Below, in pieces: positions 36,431 to 45,097 of a stretch of 59,191 nt of DNA. A program made the translations under genes and the position numbers. Below the pieces are notes generated by a model, which saw only the letters and a program-made list of their open reading frames with translations, did no database searches and was not told where the DNA came from. Within the stretch, counting starts at the first letter, position 1. Each line of letters starts with the position of its first letter. Source of the stretch: Bacteroidaceae bacterium (lineage in GTDB: Bacteria > Bacteroidota > Bacteroidia > Bacteroidales > Bacteroidaceae). The DNA lies in contig JAFVTT010000013.1 in assembly GCA_017503065.1 (NCBI GenBank), forward strand, positions 1-59,191, in the 5' to 3' direction.

Positions 36431-37066
36431 ATGAGTAAATTGTTTTCCGAGGAGAACCGCGCTGCGTTCTCCAAGCCGCTGAACCTCGACAATCCTGTGG
36501 TCATCCAGGTGTTGGGTATCTGTTCGGCTTTGGCCGTGACATCTCAGCTCAAGCCCGCCATTGTGATGGGTCTTAGCGTTACGGTCATTACGGCATTTGC
36601 CAATGTGATTATCTCACTGCTTCGCAAGACAATTCCCAACCGCATACGTATCATCGTTCAGCTGGTGGTGGTTGCCGCTCTGGTTACCATCGTAAGCCAG
36701 CTGCTCAAGGCATACGTCTATGATGTCAGCGTGCAGTTGAGCGTTTATGTAGGTTTGATTATTACCAACTGTATCCTGATGGGCCGCCTCGAGGCTTTTG
36801 CCATGCAGAATTCTCCCTGGCCTTCATTGCTGGACGGTATCGGCAACGGCCTCGGCTATGCATGGGTACTGATCGTAGTAGGTTTCGTTCGCGAGCTCTT
36901 CGGCTTCGGCACCTTGCTCGGTTTCCAGATTATCCCTGAGAGCTGGTATGTGGAGAACGGCGGTTGGTATATGAACAACGGTATGATGGTTATGCCCGCC
37001 ATGTCTCTGATTATCGTAGGTTGTGTAATTTGGGCTCACCGCTCATTAAACAAGGAGGAGAAGTAA
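36431..37066 (+). CDS. nqrD: Na+-NQR subunit D
   Basis: 211 aa, six helices. NqrD and NqrE form an inverted pair that holds an iron centre in the membrane. Cys31 ([13 protein letters not shown]) and Cys114 ([17 protein letters not shown]) are at the places expected of the iron ligands. [25 protein letters not shown] is a strong family signature. 17 bp behind nqrC; its end carries AAGGAGGAGAAG, a good ribosome-binding site for nqrE. Confidence 0.95.
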   Translation: MSKLFSEENRAAFSKPLNLDNPVVIQVLGICSALAVTSQLKPAIVMGLSVTVITAFANVIISLLRKTIPNRIRIIVQLVVVAALVTIVSQLLKAYVYDVSVQLSVYVGLIITNCILMGRLEAFAMQNSPWPSLLDGIGNGLGYAWVLIVVGFVRELFGFGTLLGFQIIPESWYVENGGWYMNNGMMVMPAMSLIIVGCVIWAHRSLNKEEK

Positions 37067-37067
37067 T

Positions 37068-37694
37068 ATGGAACACATGATTAGTCTTTTCGTCCGCAGT
37101 ATCTTTGTGGACAACATGATCTTCGCTTTCTTCCTGGGTATGTGCTCATACTTGGCCGTTTCCAAGAACGTGAAGACTGCTCTGGGTCTGGGTGTTGCCG
37201 TAACCTTCGTGCTGCTGGTAACCGTCCCCGTCGACTATCTGTTGCAGACCAAGGTTCTCGGTCCCGACTGTCTCGTCGAGGGTGTCGACCTCAGTTTCCT
37301 CGCCTTCATCCTGTTCATTGCCGTCATTGCCGGTATCGTGCAGCTGGTGGAGATGATCGTGGAGCGCTTCAGCCCCTCTCTGTATGCCTCTCTGGGTATC
37401 TTCCTGCCTCTGATAGCCGTAAACTGTGCCATCATGGGTGCCAGCCTGTTCATGCAGCAGCGCATCGGCATGGAGCCCACCAACTCTCAGTACATCGGTT
37501 CCGTTGGCGATGCAGTGGCATACGCACTGGGTAGCGGTATCGGTTGGCTGCTGGCCATCGTAGGTCTGGCCGCTATCCGCGAGAAGATGGCTTACACCGA
37601 TGTGCCCAAGCCCCTGCAGGGTCTCGGCATCACTTTCATCACCGTAGGTCTGATGGCTCTTGCCTTCATGTGCTTCAGTGGTTTGAACATCTAA
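37068..37694 (+). CDS. nqrE: Na+-NQR subunit E
   Basis: 208 aa, six helices. Cys26 ([14 protein letters not shown]) and Cys120 ([17 protein letters not shown]) match the iron-ligand positions known for Nqr[20 protein letters not shown] and [23 protein letters not shown] are typical. It starts 1 bp after the nqrD stop. Confidence 0.95.
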   Translation: MEHMISLFVRSIFVDNMIFAFFLGMCSYLAVSKNVKTALGLGVAVTFVLLVTVPVDYLLQTKVLGPDCLVEGVDLSFLAFILFIAVIAGIVQLVEMIVERFSPSLYASLGIFLPLIAVNCAIMGASLFMQQRIGMEPTNSQYIGSVGDAVAYALGSGIGWLLAIVGLAAIREKMAYTDVPKPLQGLGITFITVGLMALAFMCFSGLNI

Positions 37695-37713
37695 TACAAA
37701 GGAGGATATACAA

Positions 37714-38988
37714 ATGAATACAAATTTGATATTATGCAGCATAGCAGTATTCCTGGTAATCATCCTTGTGTTGGTTATCATTCTGCTTGTTGCCAAGAAG
37801 TACTTGTCGCCCAGCGGCAACGTTACTATTACCATCAATGGCAAGGACAAGGTTTCCGTTCCTCAGGGCGGTTCTCTGCTCAGCACCATGTCCGAGCAGG
37901 GCATCTTCCTGCCCAGCGCTTGTGGCGGTAAGGGTTCTTGCGGCCAGTGCAAGGTGCAGGTTCCTGCCGGCGGTGGCGAGATACTGGACAGCGAAAAGGG
38001 CCACTTCACCCGTAAGCAGGTGAAGGAGAACTGGCGCCTGGGCTGTCAGTGCAAGGTTAAGAGCGACATGGAAATCAAGGTTGACGACTCTGTAATGGGC
38101 GTTAAGGAATGGGAGTGCACCGTTATCGGTAACCGCAACGTGGCCACCTTCATCAAGGAGTACAAGGTTGCCCTGCCTCCCGGCGAGCACATGGACTTCG
38201 AGCCCGGTTCTTATGCACAGATCAAGATACCTGCATTCCAGATCGACTACGACAAGGACTTCGACAAGTCCCTCATCGGCGACACTTATCTGCCCGCATG
38301 GGAGAAGTTCGGCCTGTTCGGCTTGAAGTGCGTCAACGACACACCCACCATCCGTGCATACTCTATGGCCAACTATCCCGACGAGGGTGACATCATCACC
38401 CTGAACGTGCGTATTGCCACTCCTCCCTTCAAACCCAAGGAGCAGGGTCCCGGCTTTATGGACGTCAATCCCGGTATCGCTTCATCTTACATCTTCAGCC
38501 TGAAGCCCGGCGACAAGGTTGTCATGAGTGGCCCCTATGGTGAGTTCCGTCCCAACTACGACACCGGTCGTGAGATGATTTGGGTTGGTGGTGGTGCCGG
38601 TATGGCTCCCCTGCGTGCACAGATCATGCACATGCTCAAGACCCGTCAGTGCCGCGACCGCCAGATGCACTATTTCTATGGTGCACGCGCTCTGGAGGAA
38701 ATCCCCTTCCTGGACGACTTCCTGGCATTGGAGAAGGAGTTCGACAACTTCCACTTCCACCTGGCACTGGACCGTCCCGATCCCAAGGCCGATGCAGCAG
38801 GCATCAAGTACACTGCCGGTTTCGTAGCACCCGTTATGGGCGACACCTACCTGAAGCAGCACGAGAGTCCCGAGGATTGCGAGTACTACCTCTGTGGTCC
38901 TCCAATGATGGCCAAGACCGTCCTCGACCTTCTGGACAGCCTCGGTGTGGAGAAGGACATGATCCACTTCGACGACTTCGGCGGATAA
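37714..38988 (+). CDS. nqrF: Na+-NQR subunit F (NADH dehydrogenase, 2Fe-2S and FAD)
   Basis: 424 aa. Entry point of electrons from NADH. N-terminal helix at about 5-27, 2Fe-2S domain with Cys70, Cys76, Cys79 and Cys111 (PSACGGKGSCGQC and RLGCQC; the same positions as in Vibrio NqrF), FAD domain with RAYSMANYPDE, and NADH domain with GGAGMAPLRAQI and YYLCGPPMMAKTVLDLLDSLGV. Preceded by a perfect AAAGGAGG ribosome-binding site (37698-37705). Last gene of the operon, followed by a terminator. Confidence 0.96.
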   Translation: MNTNLILCSIAVFLVIILVLVIILLVAKKYLSPSGNVTITINGKDKVSVPQGGSLLSTMSEQGIFLPSACGGKGSCGQCKVQVPAGGGEILDSEKGHFTRKQVKENWRLGCQCKVKSDMEIKVDDSVMGVKEWECTVIGNRNVATFIKEYKVALPPGEHMDFEPGSYAQIKIPAFQIDYDKDFDKSLIGDTYLPAWEKFGLFGLKCVNDTPTIRAYSMANYPDEGDIITLNVRIATPPFKPKEQGPGFMDVNPGIASSYIFSLKPGDKVVMSGPYGEFRPNYDTGREMIWVGGGAGMAPLRAQIMHMLKTRQCRDRQMHYFYGARALEEIPFLDDFLALEKEFDNFHFHLALDRPDPKADAAGIKYTAGFVAPVMGDTYLKQHESPEDCEYYLCGPPMMAKTVLDLLDSLGVEKDMIHFDDFGG

Positions 38989-39016
38989 TCCCCGTCCGGT
39001 CAACATACAAAAGCAG

Positions 39017-39051
39017 AATGCGCCATTTCCCTCTTCGGGGGATGGCGCATT
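39017..39051 (+). terminator. nqr operon terminator
   Basis: Stem AATGCGCCAT / ATGGCGCATT, extended by CCC/GGG pairing in the loop, starting 28 bp after the nqrF stop. Confidence 0.75.
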
Positions 39052-39066
39052 TGCTGTTATGGGGAT

Positions 39067-39237
39067 TTTTAGCAAAATCGCTCATCAGTCCGATGGTGAC
39101 AATAAGCGTTATTCATGAACAAATGTTTTGCCACTTTGGGAGCAAAATGGGGGCCATTGTAAACGAGGAGCGATGAAGTAGATGACATAAAGATGGCTTA
39201 AGTAGAGCGTAACGGTTATCGACCGATTTGTGTTTAA
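39067..39237 (+). repeat. MITE-like element (copy B)
   Basis: About 171 bp, aligned with copies A and C: GCAAAATCGCTCATCAG, GATGGTGACAATAAGCG, TGAACAAATGTTTTGCC, GGGCCATTGTAAACGAGG, GAGCGTAACGGTTATCGACC, ending GATTTGTGTTTAA. Lies between the nqr terminator and the M60 promoter, same orientation as copy C beyond the M60 gene. Confidence 0.6.
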
Positions 39238-39325
39238 CGAAGTATTAGAAGAAATATACGAATGGCATTAATTGTCCAAAAATCACCTGTGTATTGATCA
39301 AGAAGTTCTTTTTTTAAAAATTAAA

Positions 39326-39357
39326 TTTTAACATTATTTCAAAATTCATTATATTTG
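39326..39357 (+). promoter_or_regulatory. Promoter of the M60 peptidase gene
   Basis: TTTT (39326-39329, one mismatch to TTTG), 20 bp, TATATTTG (39350-39357); the start codon is 30 bp downstream. The region is very A/T-rich. Confidence 0.6.
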
Positions 39358-39387
39358 CATGAACAACAAACCTAAACAAACACAAAT

Positions 39388-42300
39388 ATGAGAAAGATTC
39401 TGCTGTTTTTAATGTGCCTGAGCCTGTCTGTTGCGACCAGTGCACAGTTGAAGAAGGTTGCCTTCAAGTCTGCAACAGCGACCAGTTCGCAAAGCGGAGA
39501 GGGGGCAGATAGGACTATAGACGGTAATTACGGTACAATTTGGCATTCGTCCTATGGTTCTACGTCGTTTCCTGTGACGCTGACTCTGACTCTGAAGGAG
39601 AAGGCTCATCTGGACGTTATACGCTATGTGCCCCGCCAGAACGGTTCCAATGGCAATTGGGGAGAAGTGGAAGTGGAGTATTCGGAAAGTACTATTATGA
39701 ACAAATGGACCTCGCTGGGTGCATACGACCTTGGCGGAAGTGGTTCATCTTATGACTTTGAAGTGCCCAGTGGTGATTTCAGCATTGCCAGAGTCAGGTT
39801 CAAGATAAAGAGCGGTGCCGGAAACTTTGCCTCAGCGGCCGAGGTGGAGGCATACGTGGTGGACAATACCAAGATGGAGGCGTTCCAGCCCTATTTCGAG
39901 GACGATCTGCTCACCACCCTGAAGCCCGAGGTTACCTCCAGCGAGGGAATTGAGGATGCTGATGTTAAGACTTTGGTGGACAATCTGTTGGCAGACAAGG
40001 ACGGATACAGCAAATTCCGCGTGGGAGAGTACGAACCTTACCGTACCGTATGGTCTTTGCAGTCCGAACTGAAGACCAAATCTCCTTATAATCAGTGGGA
40101 GAACCCCACCGGTATATACCTGAAGGCCGGCGAGAGCTGCTGGGTGGCCGTCAGCGGTGTCAAAGAAGACAAGGTGGGGCTGAAGATCCGCAACTGGGTG
40201 AAGAACGAAAGTGGCAGTACCTATTCCCTGCGCAATGGCCTGAACCAGATTACGGCCGCAACGGAAGGTAACGTGTTCGTTGACTACTATACCGACAATT
40301 TCGAGAATGCCCCCAACGTAAATGTGCATTTCATCAATGCTCCCGTGCGCGGTTACTGGGATCAGGAGACAATGACCAATGCGGATTGGGTGGCGATGCT
40401 GAAACCCTTGAAGAGCGACTCCTCTATAATCATCGTGCGCAGCGAACATGCCCAGGTGGCATATCCCGTATGCGCTTGGAAGCAGCACTGCCCGACCAAC
40501 GTGGATTCGCTGATGACCCTGTACGAGCAGGTCCAGTGGGCTGAGCGTGACATGATGGGATTGAAGAAATATGGTCGCGAAGCAAAGAACCGCCAGTTGT
40601 ATTTTGCTTCTACCTACGGGTTCATGGCCGCCACCGATGTTGGTGCATATTGTAATGTGGGCAGTCTGGGTGCCATCATGGCTCCGGACTCCAAAAAATT
40701 CGACTTCTGGGGCGTGGGCCACGAATGGGGACACAACAACCAGATAAGTCCAGGTTTCCATTGGAGCGGTTGTGGCGAGACCACCAACAACATCTATGCC
40801 TCTTGGGCACAGATACACTTCACCGGCAATCCCTCATACCTGCGCCTGGAGGATGAAACCAGCGGTATAGACGAATATTCCGGTATGCGCGGAGGTCGCA
40901 TGCAGACCTACTTTGAGGAGGCTTTGCGCAAGGGCGTACAATGGCAACTGCAGGACGGTCCCGACTATCATGGTGCGACTCCAGACACTAAAACCGTGGC
41001 AGGCTATGATTATAATGGCAATCCCATAGGCCAGGTTACCACAACGTCGCGCAACTACGACCACTTTGTGAAGCTTGTTCCCTTCTGGCAGTTGAACCTT
41101 TGGGGCACACTGGCCGGCAAGTGTCCGGAAATAATACCTATGGTAATAGAGGGTATCCGCACTACGGAAAACTATGGCTCCATCTACAATACCAACGGCA
41201 AGCAGCAGGTGAACTGGATGAAACTGGCTTGCGACAGCGCCAAGCTGAATCTGCTGCCCTTCTTTGAAAAGGCAGGCATGCTCAAGCCCATAGATGCTTA
41301 CATCGAGGACTACGGAGCAGGCTGGAACAAGATCAACGATGCAATGATAAACACCCTGAAGTCGCATGTGGCATCCAAGGGCTATCCTGACTTTACCGAG
41401 GAGATAAACTACATCAATGCCCACAACATGCACATCTACCGCGACAACCTGAAACTGCAGGCTCCCGCCACTATGGGCGCAGGATGCTCATACGCCAACG
41501 GCAAGGTGAAGGTGATGCACAGCCAGGTGAAGAATGCAGTGGCCTTCGAGACATACAACAGCAAGGACTCGCTCATCAGGATTACCATGTACGGACTGGG
41601 AGCAGACAATGCACACTCTTATACATACGTTCTGTACCCCTCATCTACCGAAGAGACCGATGCCGCTGCCTACATCATGGCAGTGGGCTACGACGGCACA
41701 CGCGAAAAGGTGTATCAGCAGAGCAACATCAAGAAGGGTCTGGCAACAAACAGATTCTACACCATCACCAGTGTGGGCAAGGGCAATGCCCTGAGTTGCG
41801 GTTCCGGCACAAGCATAGACCAGAGCGGCAAAATCACCTGGAGCCTTGCACGCACAAGCAGCGCTTCACCCAACCTGATCTGGTTGCTTGAAAGCAGGGA
41901 CGGCAAGACCTATCTGTATAACCCCCAGAGCGACTCGTACTTCACCGGCACGGCAAGTGCAAAAACCACCTCGCTTTGTGACAAGGCTTCAGCACCTGCA
42001 TGGGAAATAGAATGTGTGGACGAAGGAAAGGCAAGATACACCTTCAACATGAACGGTTCCGGACAGTACATCAATTCATACAACGCAACGGAAACTGGTT
42101 TGTGGAGCGGAGGCAGCAGCGATGCCAACAACCTGTGGACTGTAGAGGAATTGGAGACAATAGACATTGTAATACCAAGTTCAGGATACTATTTGGGATG
42201 CAGTCCCTTTGCTATCGGCCTGCCTGAGGGCGTAAAAGCTTACGTCGTGGGCGAGGCAATGAACGCCACATACGAGGGAGAGGAGTTTACATACGCCGCT

Positions 42301-42762
42301 ATGGACAAGGTGGAAGGAAATGTTCTGCCCGCCCGTATGCCTGTAATACTCATGGCATCCCCCGGCACATATACGGCAACTCTGATTGCAGGGGACAATA
42401 CACCCCTAACTACTCCCAATCTGCTGAAGGGAGCAACGCTGAAACAGACAGGCCTGACCAAAGCGACAGTGATGTCCACCATTTCTGTTTCCAGCGAGGC
42501 CGGTACAACGGGTATGATGAAGGCAAACCTGACGGCAACTACAGTTCCTGCAAACCGTGCTTATCTGCTGAATACAGATTTCAACGATGCAAGACAGGTC
42601 TATCTGCAGACACGTGATGTTCTGACCGGAATCAAAGATATTGACGGTGTGCAACAGGACAAGGACTGCATGTATTACGAACTGAACGGCACACCTGCCA
42701 AAAAGTTGCAGGGAGGACGTGTATATGTTACTTCTACAGGCAAGAGAATACTTGTAAAATAA
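39388..42762 (+). CDS. Secreted M60 (enhancin-like) zinc metallopeptidase with F5/8C-type domain
   Basis: 1124 aa. Signal peptide about 1-19. Residues 20-150 look like an F5/8 type C (discoidin, CBM32-like) module: SATATSSQSGEGADRTIDGN and SFPVTLTLTLKEKAHLDVIRYV. The M60 region follows, with the gluzincin site HEWGH (His445, Glu446, His449) in GVGHEWGHNNQISPG and a further conserved Glu in the DEYSG to FEEALRKG region. M60-like enzymes of gut bacteria cut mucin-type O-glycoproteins; substrate here is inferred. Residues 780-1090 hold beta-rich modules, and the end YYELNGTPAKKLQGG, then VYVTSTGKRILVK resembles a T9SS type A sorting domain. Own promoter; flanked on both sides by copies of the same 172-bp repeat. 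Confidence 0.88.
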   Translation: MRKILLFLMCLSLSVATSAQLKKVAFKSATATSSQSGEGADRTIDGNYGTIWHSSYGSTSFPVTLTLTLKEKAHLDVIRYVPRQNGSNGNWGEVEVEYSESTIMNKWTSLGAYDLGGSGSSYDFEVPSGDFSIARVRFKIKSGAGNFASAAEVEAYVVDNTKMEAFQPYFEDDLLTTLKPEVTSSEGIEDADVKTLVDNLLADKDGYSKFRVGEYEPYRTVWSLQSELKTKSPYNQWENPTGIYLKAGESCWVAVSGVKEDKVGLKIRNWVKNESGSTYSLRNGLNQITAATEGNVFVDYYTDNFENAPNVNVHFINAPVRGYWDQETMTNADWVAMLKPLKSDSSIIIVRSEHAQVAYPVCAWKQHCPTNVDSLMTLYEQVQWAERDMMGLKKYGREAKNRQLYFASTYGFMAATDVGAYCNVGSLGAIMAPDSKKFDFWGVGHEWGHNNQISPGFHWSGCGETTNNIYASWAQIHFTGNPSYLRLEDETSGIDEYSGMRGGRMQTYFEEALRKGVQWQLQDGPDYHGATPDTKTVAGYDYNGNPIGQVTTTSRNYDHFVKLVPFWQLNLWGTLAGKCPEIIPMVIEGIRTTENYGSIYNTNGKQQVNWMKLACDSAKLNLLPFFEKAGMLKPIDAYIEDYGAGWNKINDAMINTLKSHVASKGYPDFTEEINYINAHNMHIYRDNLKLQAPATMGAGCSYANGKVKVMHSQVKNAVAFETYNSKDSLIRITMYGLGADNAHSYTYVLYPSSTEETDAAAYIMAVGYDGTREKVYQQSNIKKGLATNRFYTITSVGKGNALSCGSGTSIDQSGKITWSLARTSSASPNLIWLLESRDGKTYLYNPQSDSYFTGTASAKTTSLCDKASAPAWEIECVDEGKARYTFNMNGSGQYINSYNATETGLWSGGSSDANNLWTVEELETIDIVIPSSGYYLGCSPFAIGLPEGVKAYVVGEAMNATYEGEEFTYAAMDKVEGNVLPARMPVILMASPGTYTATLIAGDNTPLTTPNLLKGATLKQTGLTKATVMSTISVSSEAGTTGMMKANLTATTVPANRAYLLNTDFNDARQVYLQTRDVLTGIKDIDGVQQDKDCMYYELNGTPAKKLQGGRVYVTSTGKRILVK

Positions 42763-42884
42763 AATATACCCACGCCTGAATTATCTAAAAGTCATTATCC
42801 TCTAATAACCAGAGTTGGCATATTGGCAGATGAAAGGTTCTACGACATTGCATGCGAAAGTGTTTACTAATTAAGATAGTGGCA

Positions 42885-42990
42885 TGAGTACATGATACAT
42901 CGCCTTTATCATCAGTAATGGTAAACTTTATCATCAGTAATCGTTCGGCGAACGAACAGTAATGATTCGTGTGTACCATCGTGAGACCAT
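42885..42990. repeat. Short TAATG-type repeat (copy 2)
   Basis: TTATCATCAGTAATGGTA and TTATCATCAGTAATCGT lie in tandem (19-bp offset), followed by the palindrome CGTTCGGCGAACG and CAGTAATGATTCG. Related to 1357-1432. A minus-strand ORF of 70 codons covers it and is not regarded as a gene. The gap 42763-43408 otherwise holds a hairpin, repeat copy C and a terminator. Confidence 0.4.
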
Positions 42991-43044
42991 GAAACAACTA
43001 CTATAATAGCGGAAATATTATCCGCAAACACAAAGATTCACTCA

Positions 43045-43078
43045 AAAGGCTGGCATCTCGTGAGAAATGCCAGCCTTT
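43045..43078. terminator. Strong hairpin, probable terminator
   Basis: Perfect 12-bp stem AAAGGCTGGCAT / ATGCCAGCCTTT with loop CTCGTGAGAA, followed by GTTATAT. It lies 283 bp beyond the M60 stop; the nearest upstream gene is still M60. Confidence 0.65.
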
Positions 43079-43090
43079 GTTATATGGAAT

Positions 43091-43264
43091 TTAATCCAAA
43101 TCAAGTCATTAACGCTATGATGGTAATAGCCTAAAATTTTTGAACAGATGTTTTGTCGCCTTGAGAGCGCAATGGGGTTCCGTTGTAACCGAGAGGCGAC
43201 GGATCAGATGACAAAGAGATGGATTCATTAGTCCATAACAGTCTAATGAGCGGTTGGGGATTAA
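43091..43264 (+). repeat. MITE-like element (copy C, best preserved ends)
   Basis: 174 bp. The left end TTAATCC...TCATTA and the complement of the right end TTAATCCCCAACCGCTCATT are inverted repeats that both start with TTAA. Inner blocks TATGATGGTAATAGCC, TGAACAGATGTTTTGTCGCC, CCGTTGTAACCGAGAGGCGA and CATAACAGTCTAATGAGCGG match copies A and B. Confidence 0.6.
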
Positions 43265-43336
43265 AAACTTACCCAAACGTCATTTTGTCATTACGGGACA
43301 GCAAGAAAAAAATTGTATACAAAGTAACTGGGGAAT

Positions 43337-43369
43337 AAAAAAGAGGACATGTCACTTGAGCACGTCCTC
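43337..43369 (-). terminator. Terminator of the DUF3127 gene
   Basis: On the minus strand GAGGACGTG, 9-nt loop, CATGTCCTC (one G-T pair), then six Ts (43342-43337). Confidence 0.8.
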
Positions 43370-43408
43370 CTATGATTTCCATATATACAAGTCGTCTATC
43401 GCGCTACT

Positions 43409-43825
43409 TTAGAAAGGCAGGTCCTCTGCACCTGTAGAAGTAAACGGAGCCGTTTCCTGTGGTGCCGCTGTTGGCATGGGAACAGCTGAAGGTACACCAA
43501 ATGGAGTCGTATCGGGAGCCCCCATAGGCACCTGTGACATCGGGTCTGCAAGATTGCGGTCTACATTCCATGCACGGATACTGTTATACCAACGTCCCTG
43601 ATATTCACGTGCGTCAATATCAAAGCTGACACGAACCATTTCGCCGACCTGGATATTGAATTGCTGAATCTTGTCCGAACCGAAAACCTCAAACATCATC
43701 TTGCGTGGAAAACGGTCTGTCGTTGTCTCTAACACGTATGAAGCCATACGCCACTCGCTGCCTGTGCGGGCAGATGTTCCACTACGTTCCGGGAGTACCT
43801 GAATGATTTTTCCTATCAATTCCAT
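43409..43825 (-). CDS. DUF3127 OB-fold protein with an SSB-like acidic tail
   Basis: 138 aa. Residues 1-90 are the DUF3127 domain, an OB-fold relative of single-stranded DNA-binding protein: MELIGKIIQVLPERSGTSARTGSEWRMASYVLET, FEVFGSDKIQQFNIQVGEMVRVSFDIDAREYQGRWYN (quoted in parts), and SIRAWNV. A Pro/Thr/Ala-rich linker (MGAPDTTPFGVPSAVPMPT) leads to the C-terminal TGAEDLPF, very like the acidic tip (DDLPF or DDDIPF) through which SSB recruits repair proteins. The real SSB fold marks are weaker than in canonical SSB. Divergent from dnaN, sharing a 140-bp control region. Confidence 0.8.
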   Translation of the reverse strand: MELIGKIIQVLPERSGTSARTGSEWRMASYVLETTTDRFPRKMMFEVFGSDKIQQFNIQVGEMVRVSFDIDAREYQGRWYNSIRAWNVDRNLADPMSQVPMGAPDTTPFGVPSAVPMPTAAPQETAPFTSTGAEDLPF

Positions 43826-43850
43826 AATATATATACTTTTTATTTTTGTA

Positions 43851-43882
43851 CAAAGTTAAAACAAATTACCTACATACACAAA
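43851..43882 (-). promoter_or_regulatory. Promoter of the DUF3127 gene
   Basis: Minus strand: TTTG (43879-43882), 20 bp, TAACTTTG (43851-43858), both perfect; 25 bp before the start codon. Confidence 0.75.
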
Positions 43883-43897
43883 AAACAGATTGCATTT

Positions 43898-43929
43898 TTT
43901 GGCATTATAAAGATAAATAAGTAAATTTG
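43898..43929 (+). promoter_or_regulatory. dnaN promoter
   Basis: TTTG (43898-43901), 20 bp, TAAATTTG (43922-43929), both perfect; 36 bp before the ATG. The two divergent -33 boxes are 15 bp apart. Confidence 0.8.
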
Positions 43930-43965
43930 CAAGGAAATACGTAAACATATAATCATTATTACAAT

Positions 43966-45090
43966 ATGAATTTCAAAGTATCCAGTTCGGCCCTTAACAG
44001 CCGTCTCACATGCGCCAGCAAGGTTCTGGCCAGCAAGAATTCAATGCCCATCCTTGACTGTTTCCTGATAGAAGTTGATGATAATGGACTGATGACGATT
44101 ACAGCGAGTGATTCGGAGAAATGCTACATCGCCAACCTGCCTGTATTGGAACACAGCAATCCCGGCAAGTTCTGCGTACCGGCCAAGACTCTGATGGAAA
44201 GTCTGCGTGAAATTCCAGAACAACCCATCACATTGGAATTGAACGAGAATTCATTTGAACTTCGTGGAAAGCATGGCAGCGGACAGTTTACTATAATGGC
44301 ACAGAGCGCAGAACCCTACCCTGCTCCACGTCCTGTAACAGAAGGAAATGTGCTGAACCTTTCTGCCGAAGTGCTGCTTTCAGGCATCAACCGCTCTCTC
44401 TTTGCTACGGCCAACGACGAGGTTCGACTGGTTATGAACGGAATCTATTTTGACATCAAGTCCGACCACCTTATCTTTGCCGGTACTGACGGACGCAAAC
44501 TGGTAAAGAACATTGTACGTGGCATTACACCCGGATTCAACGGCAGTTTCATCCTTCCCAAAAAAGTGGCGACTATCCTGAAGAACGTTGTCAACAAAGA
44601 TGAAAACAACATACGTATCGTCTACACCAACGACCGTGCTACCATATCCACAGAAGACATGGTTATGCACTTCCGTCTGATAGAAGGCAACTATCCCAAC
44701 TACAATGCCGTTATTCCCACCAGCAACCCTTACCACGCTGTAATTGACCGCCAGGCCTTTGCCAGTGCGCTGAAGCGTGTTAGCGTGTGCTGCAACCAGA
44801 GCAGCGGTCTTGTCAAGCTGGAACTTAGCCGCAACAACGTGCATCTTACCGGTCAGGACAACGAGTATTCTACAAGTGCAGAGGAGTTCCTGACCTGCGA
44901 ATATGACAACAATCCCATCAGCATAGGATTCTCCTGCCAGTTCCTTATAGAGATATGCAACATCCTGGATAGCGAGAATGTTATCCTTGAACTTGCCGAC
45001 CCCAGCCGCCCAGGTCTGGTACGTCCTGCACAAGAGAAAGAAAACGAAGAACTTATCATGTTGCTCATGCCCATGCGGGTAGATGATTGA
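43966..45090 (+). CDS. dnaN: DNA polymerase III beta sliding clamp
   Basis: 374 aa. Ring-shaped clamp that tethers polymerase and repair factors to DNA. Three-domain clamp pattern: MNFKVSSSALNSRLTCASKVLASKNSMPILDCFLIEV, LFATANDEVRLVMNGIYFDI, ILPKKVATILKNVV, and the C-terminal LLMPMRVDD, which ends in the usual M-P-M/L-R motif near the hydrophobic cleft. No dnaA or recF neighbour as in classical oriC loci; instead it starts a run with a DnaQ-like exonuclease, coaBC, porD, recN and tilS. Confidence 0.95.
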   Translation: MNFKVSSSALNSRLTCASKVLASKNSMPILDCFLIEVDDNGLMTITASDSEKCYIANLPVLEHSNPGKFCVPAKTLMESLREIPEQPITLELNENSFELRGKHGSGQFTIMAQSAEPYPAPRPVTEGNVLNLSAEVLLSGINRSLFATANDEVRLVMNGIYFDIKSDHLIFAGTDGRKLVKNIVRGITPGFNGSFILPKKVATILKNVVNKDENNIRIVYTNDRATISTEDMVMHFRLIEGNYPNYNAVIPTSNPYHAVIDRQAFASALKRVSVCCNQSSGLVKLELSRNNVHLTGQDNEYSTSAEEFLTCEYDNNPISIGFSCQFLIEICNILDSENVILELADPSRPGLVRPAQEKENEELIMLLMPMRVDD

Positions 45091-45097
45091 TGCTGCC

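Noticed and set aside
42785..42997. 70-codon minus-strand ORF
   Set aside because: Covers the short TAATG repeat and intergenic DNA; no family resemblance.
43409..43825. Canonical single-stranded DNA-binding protein Ssb
   Set aside because: The OB domain fits DUF3127 better than SSB; only the tail is SSB-like.
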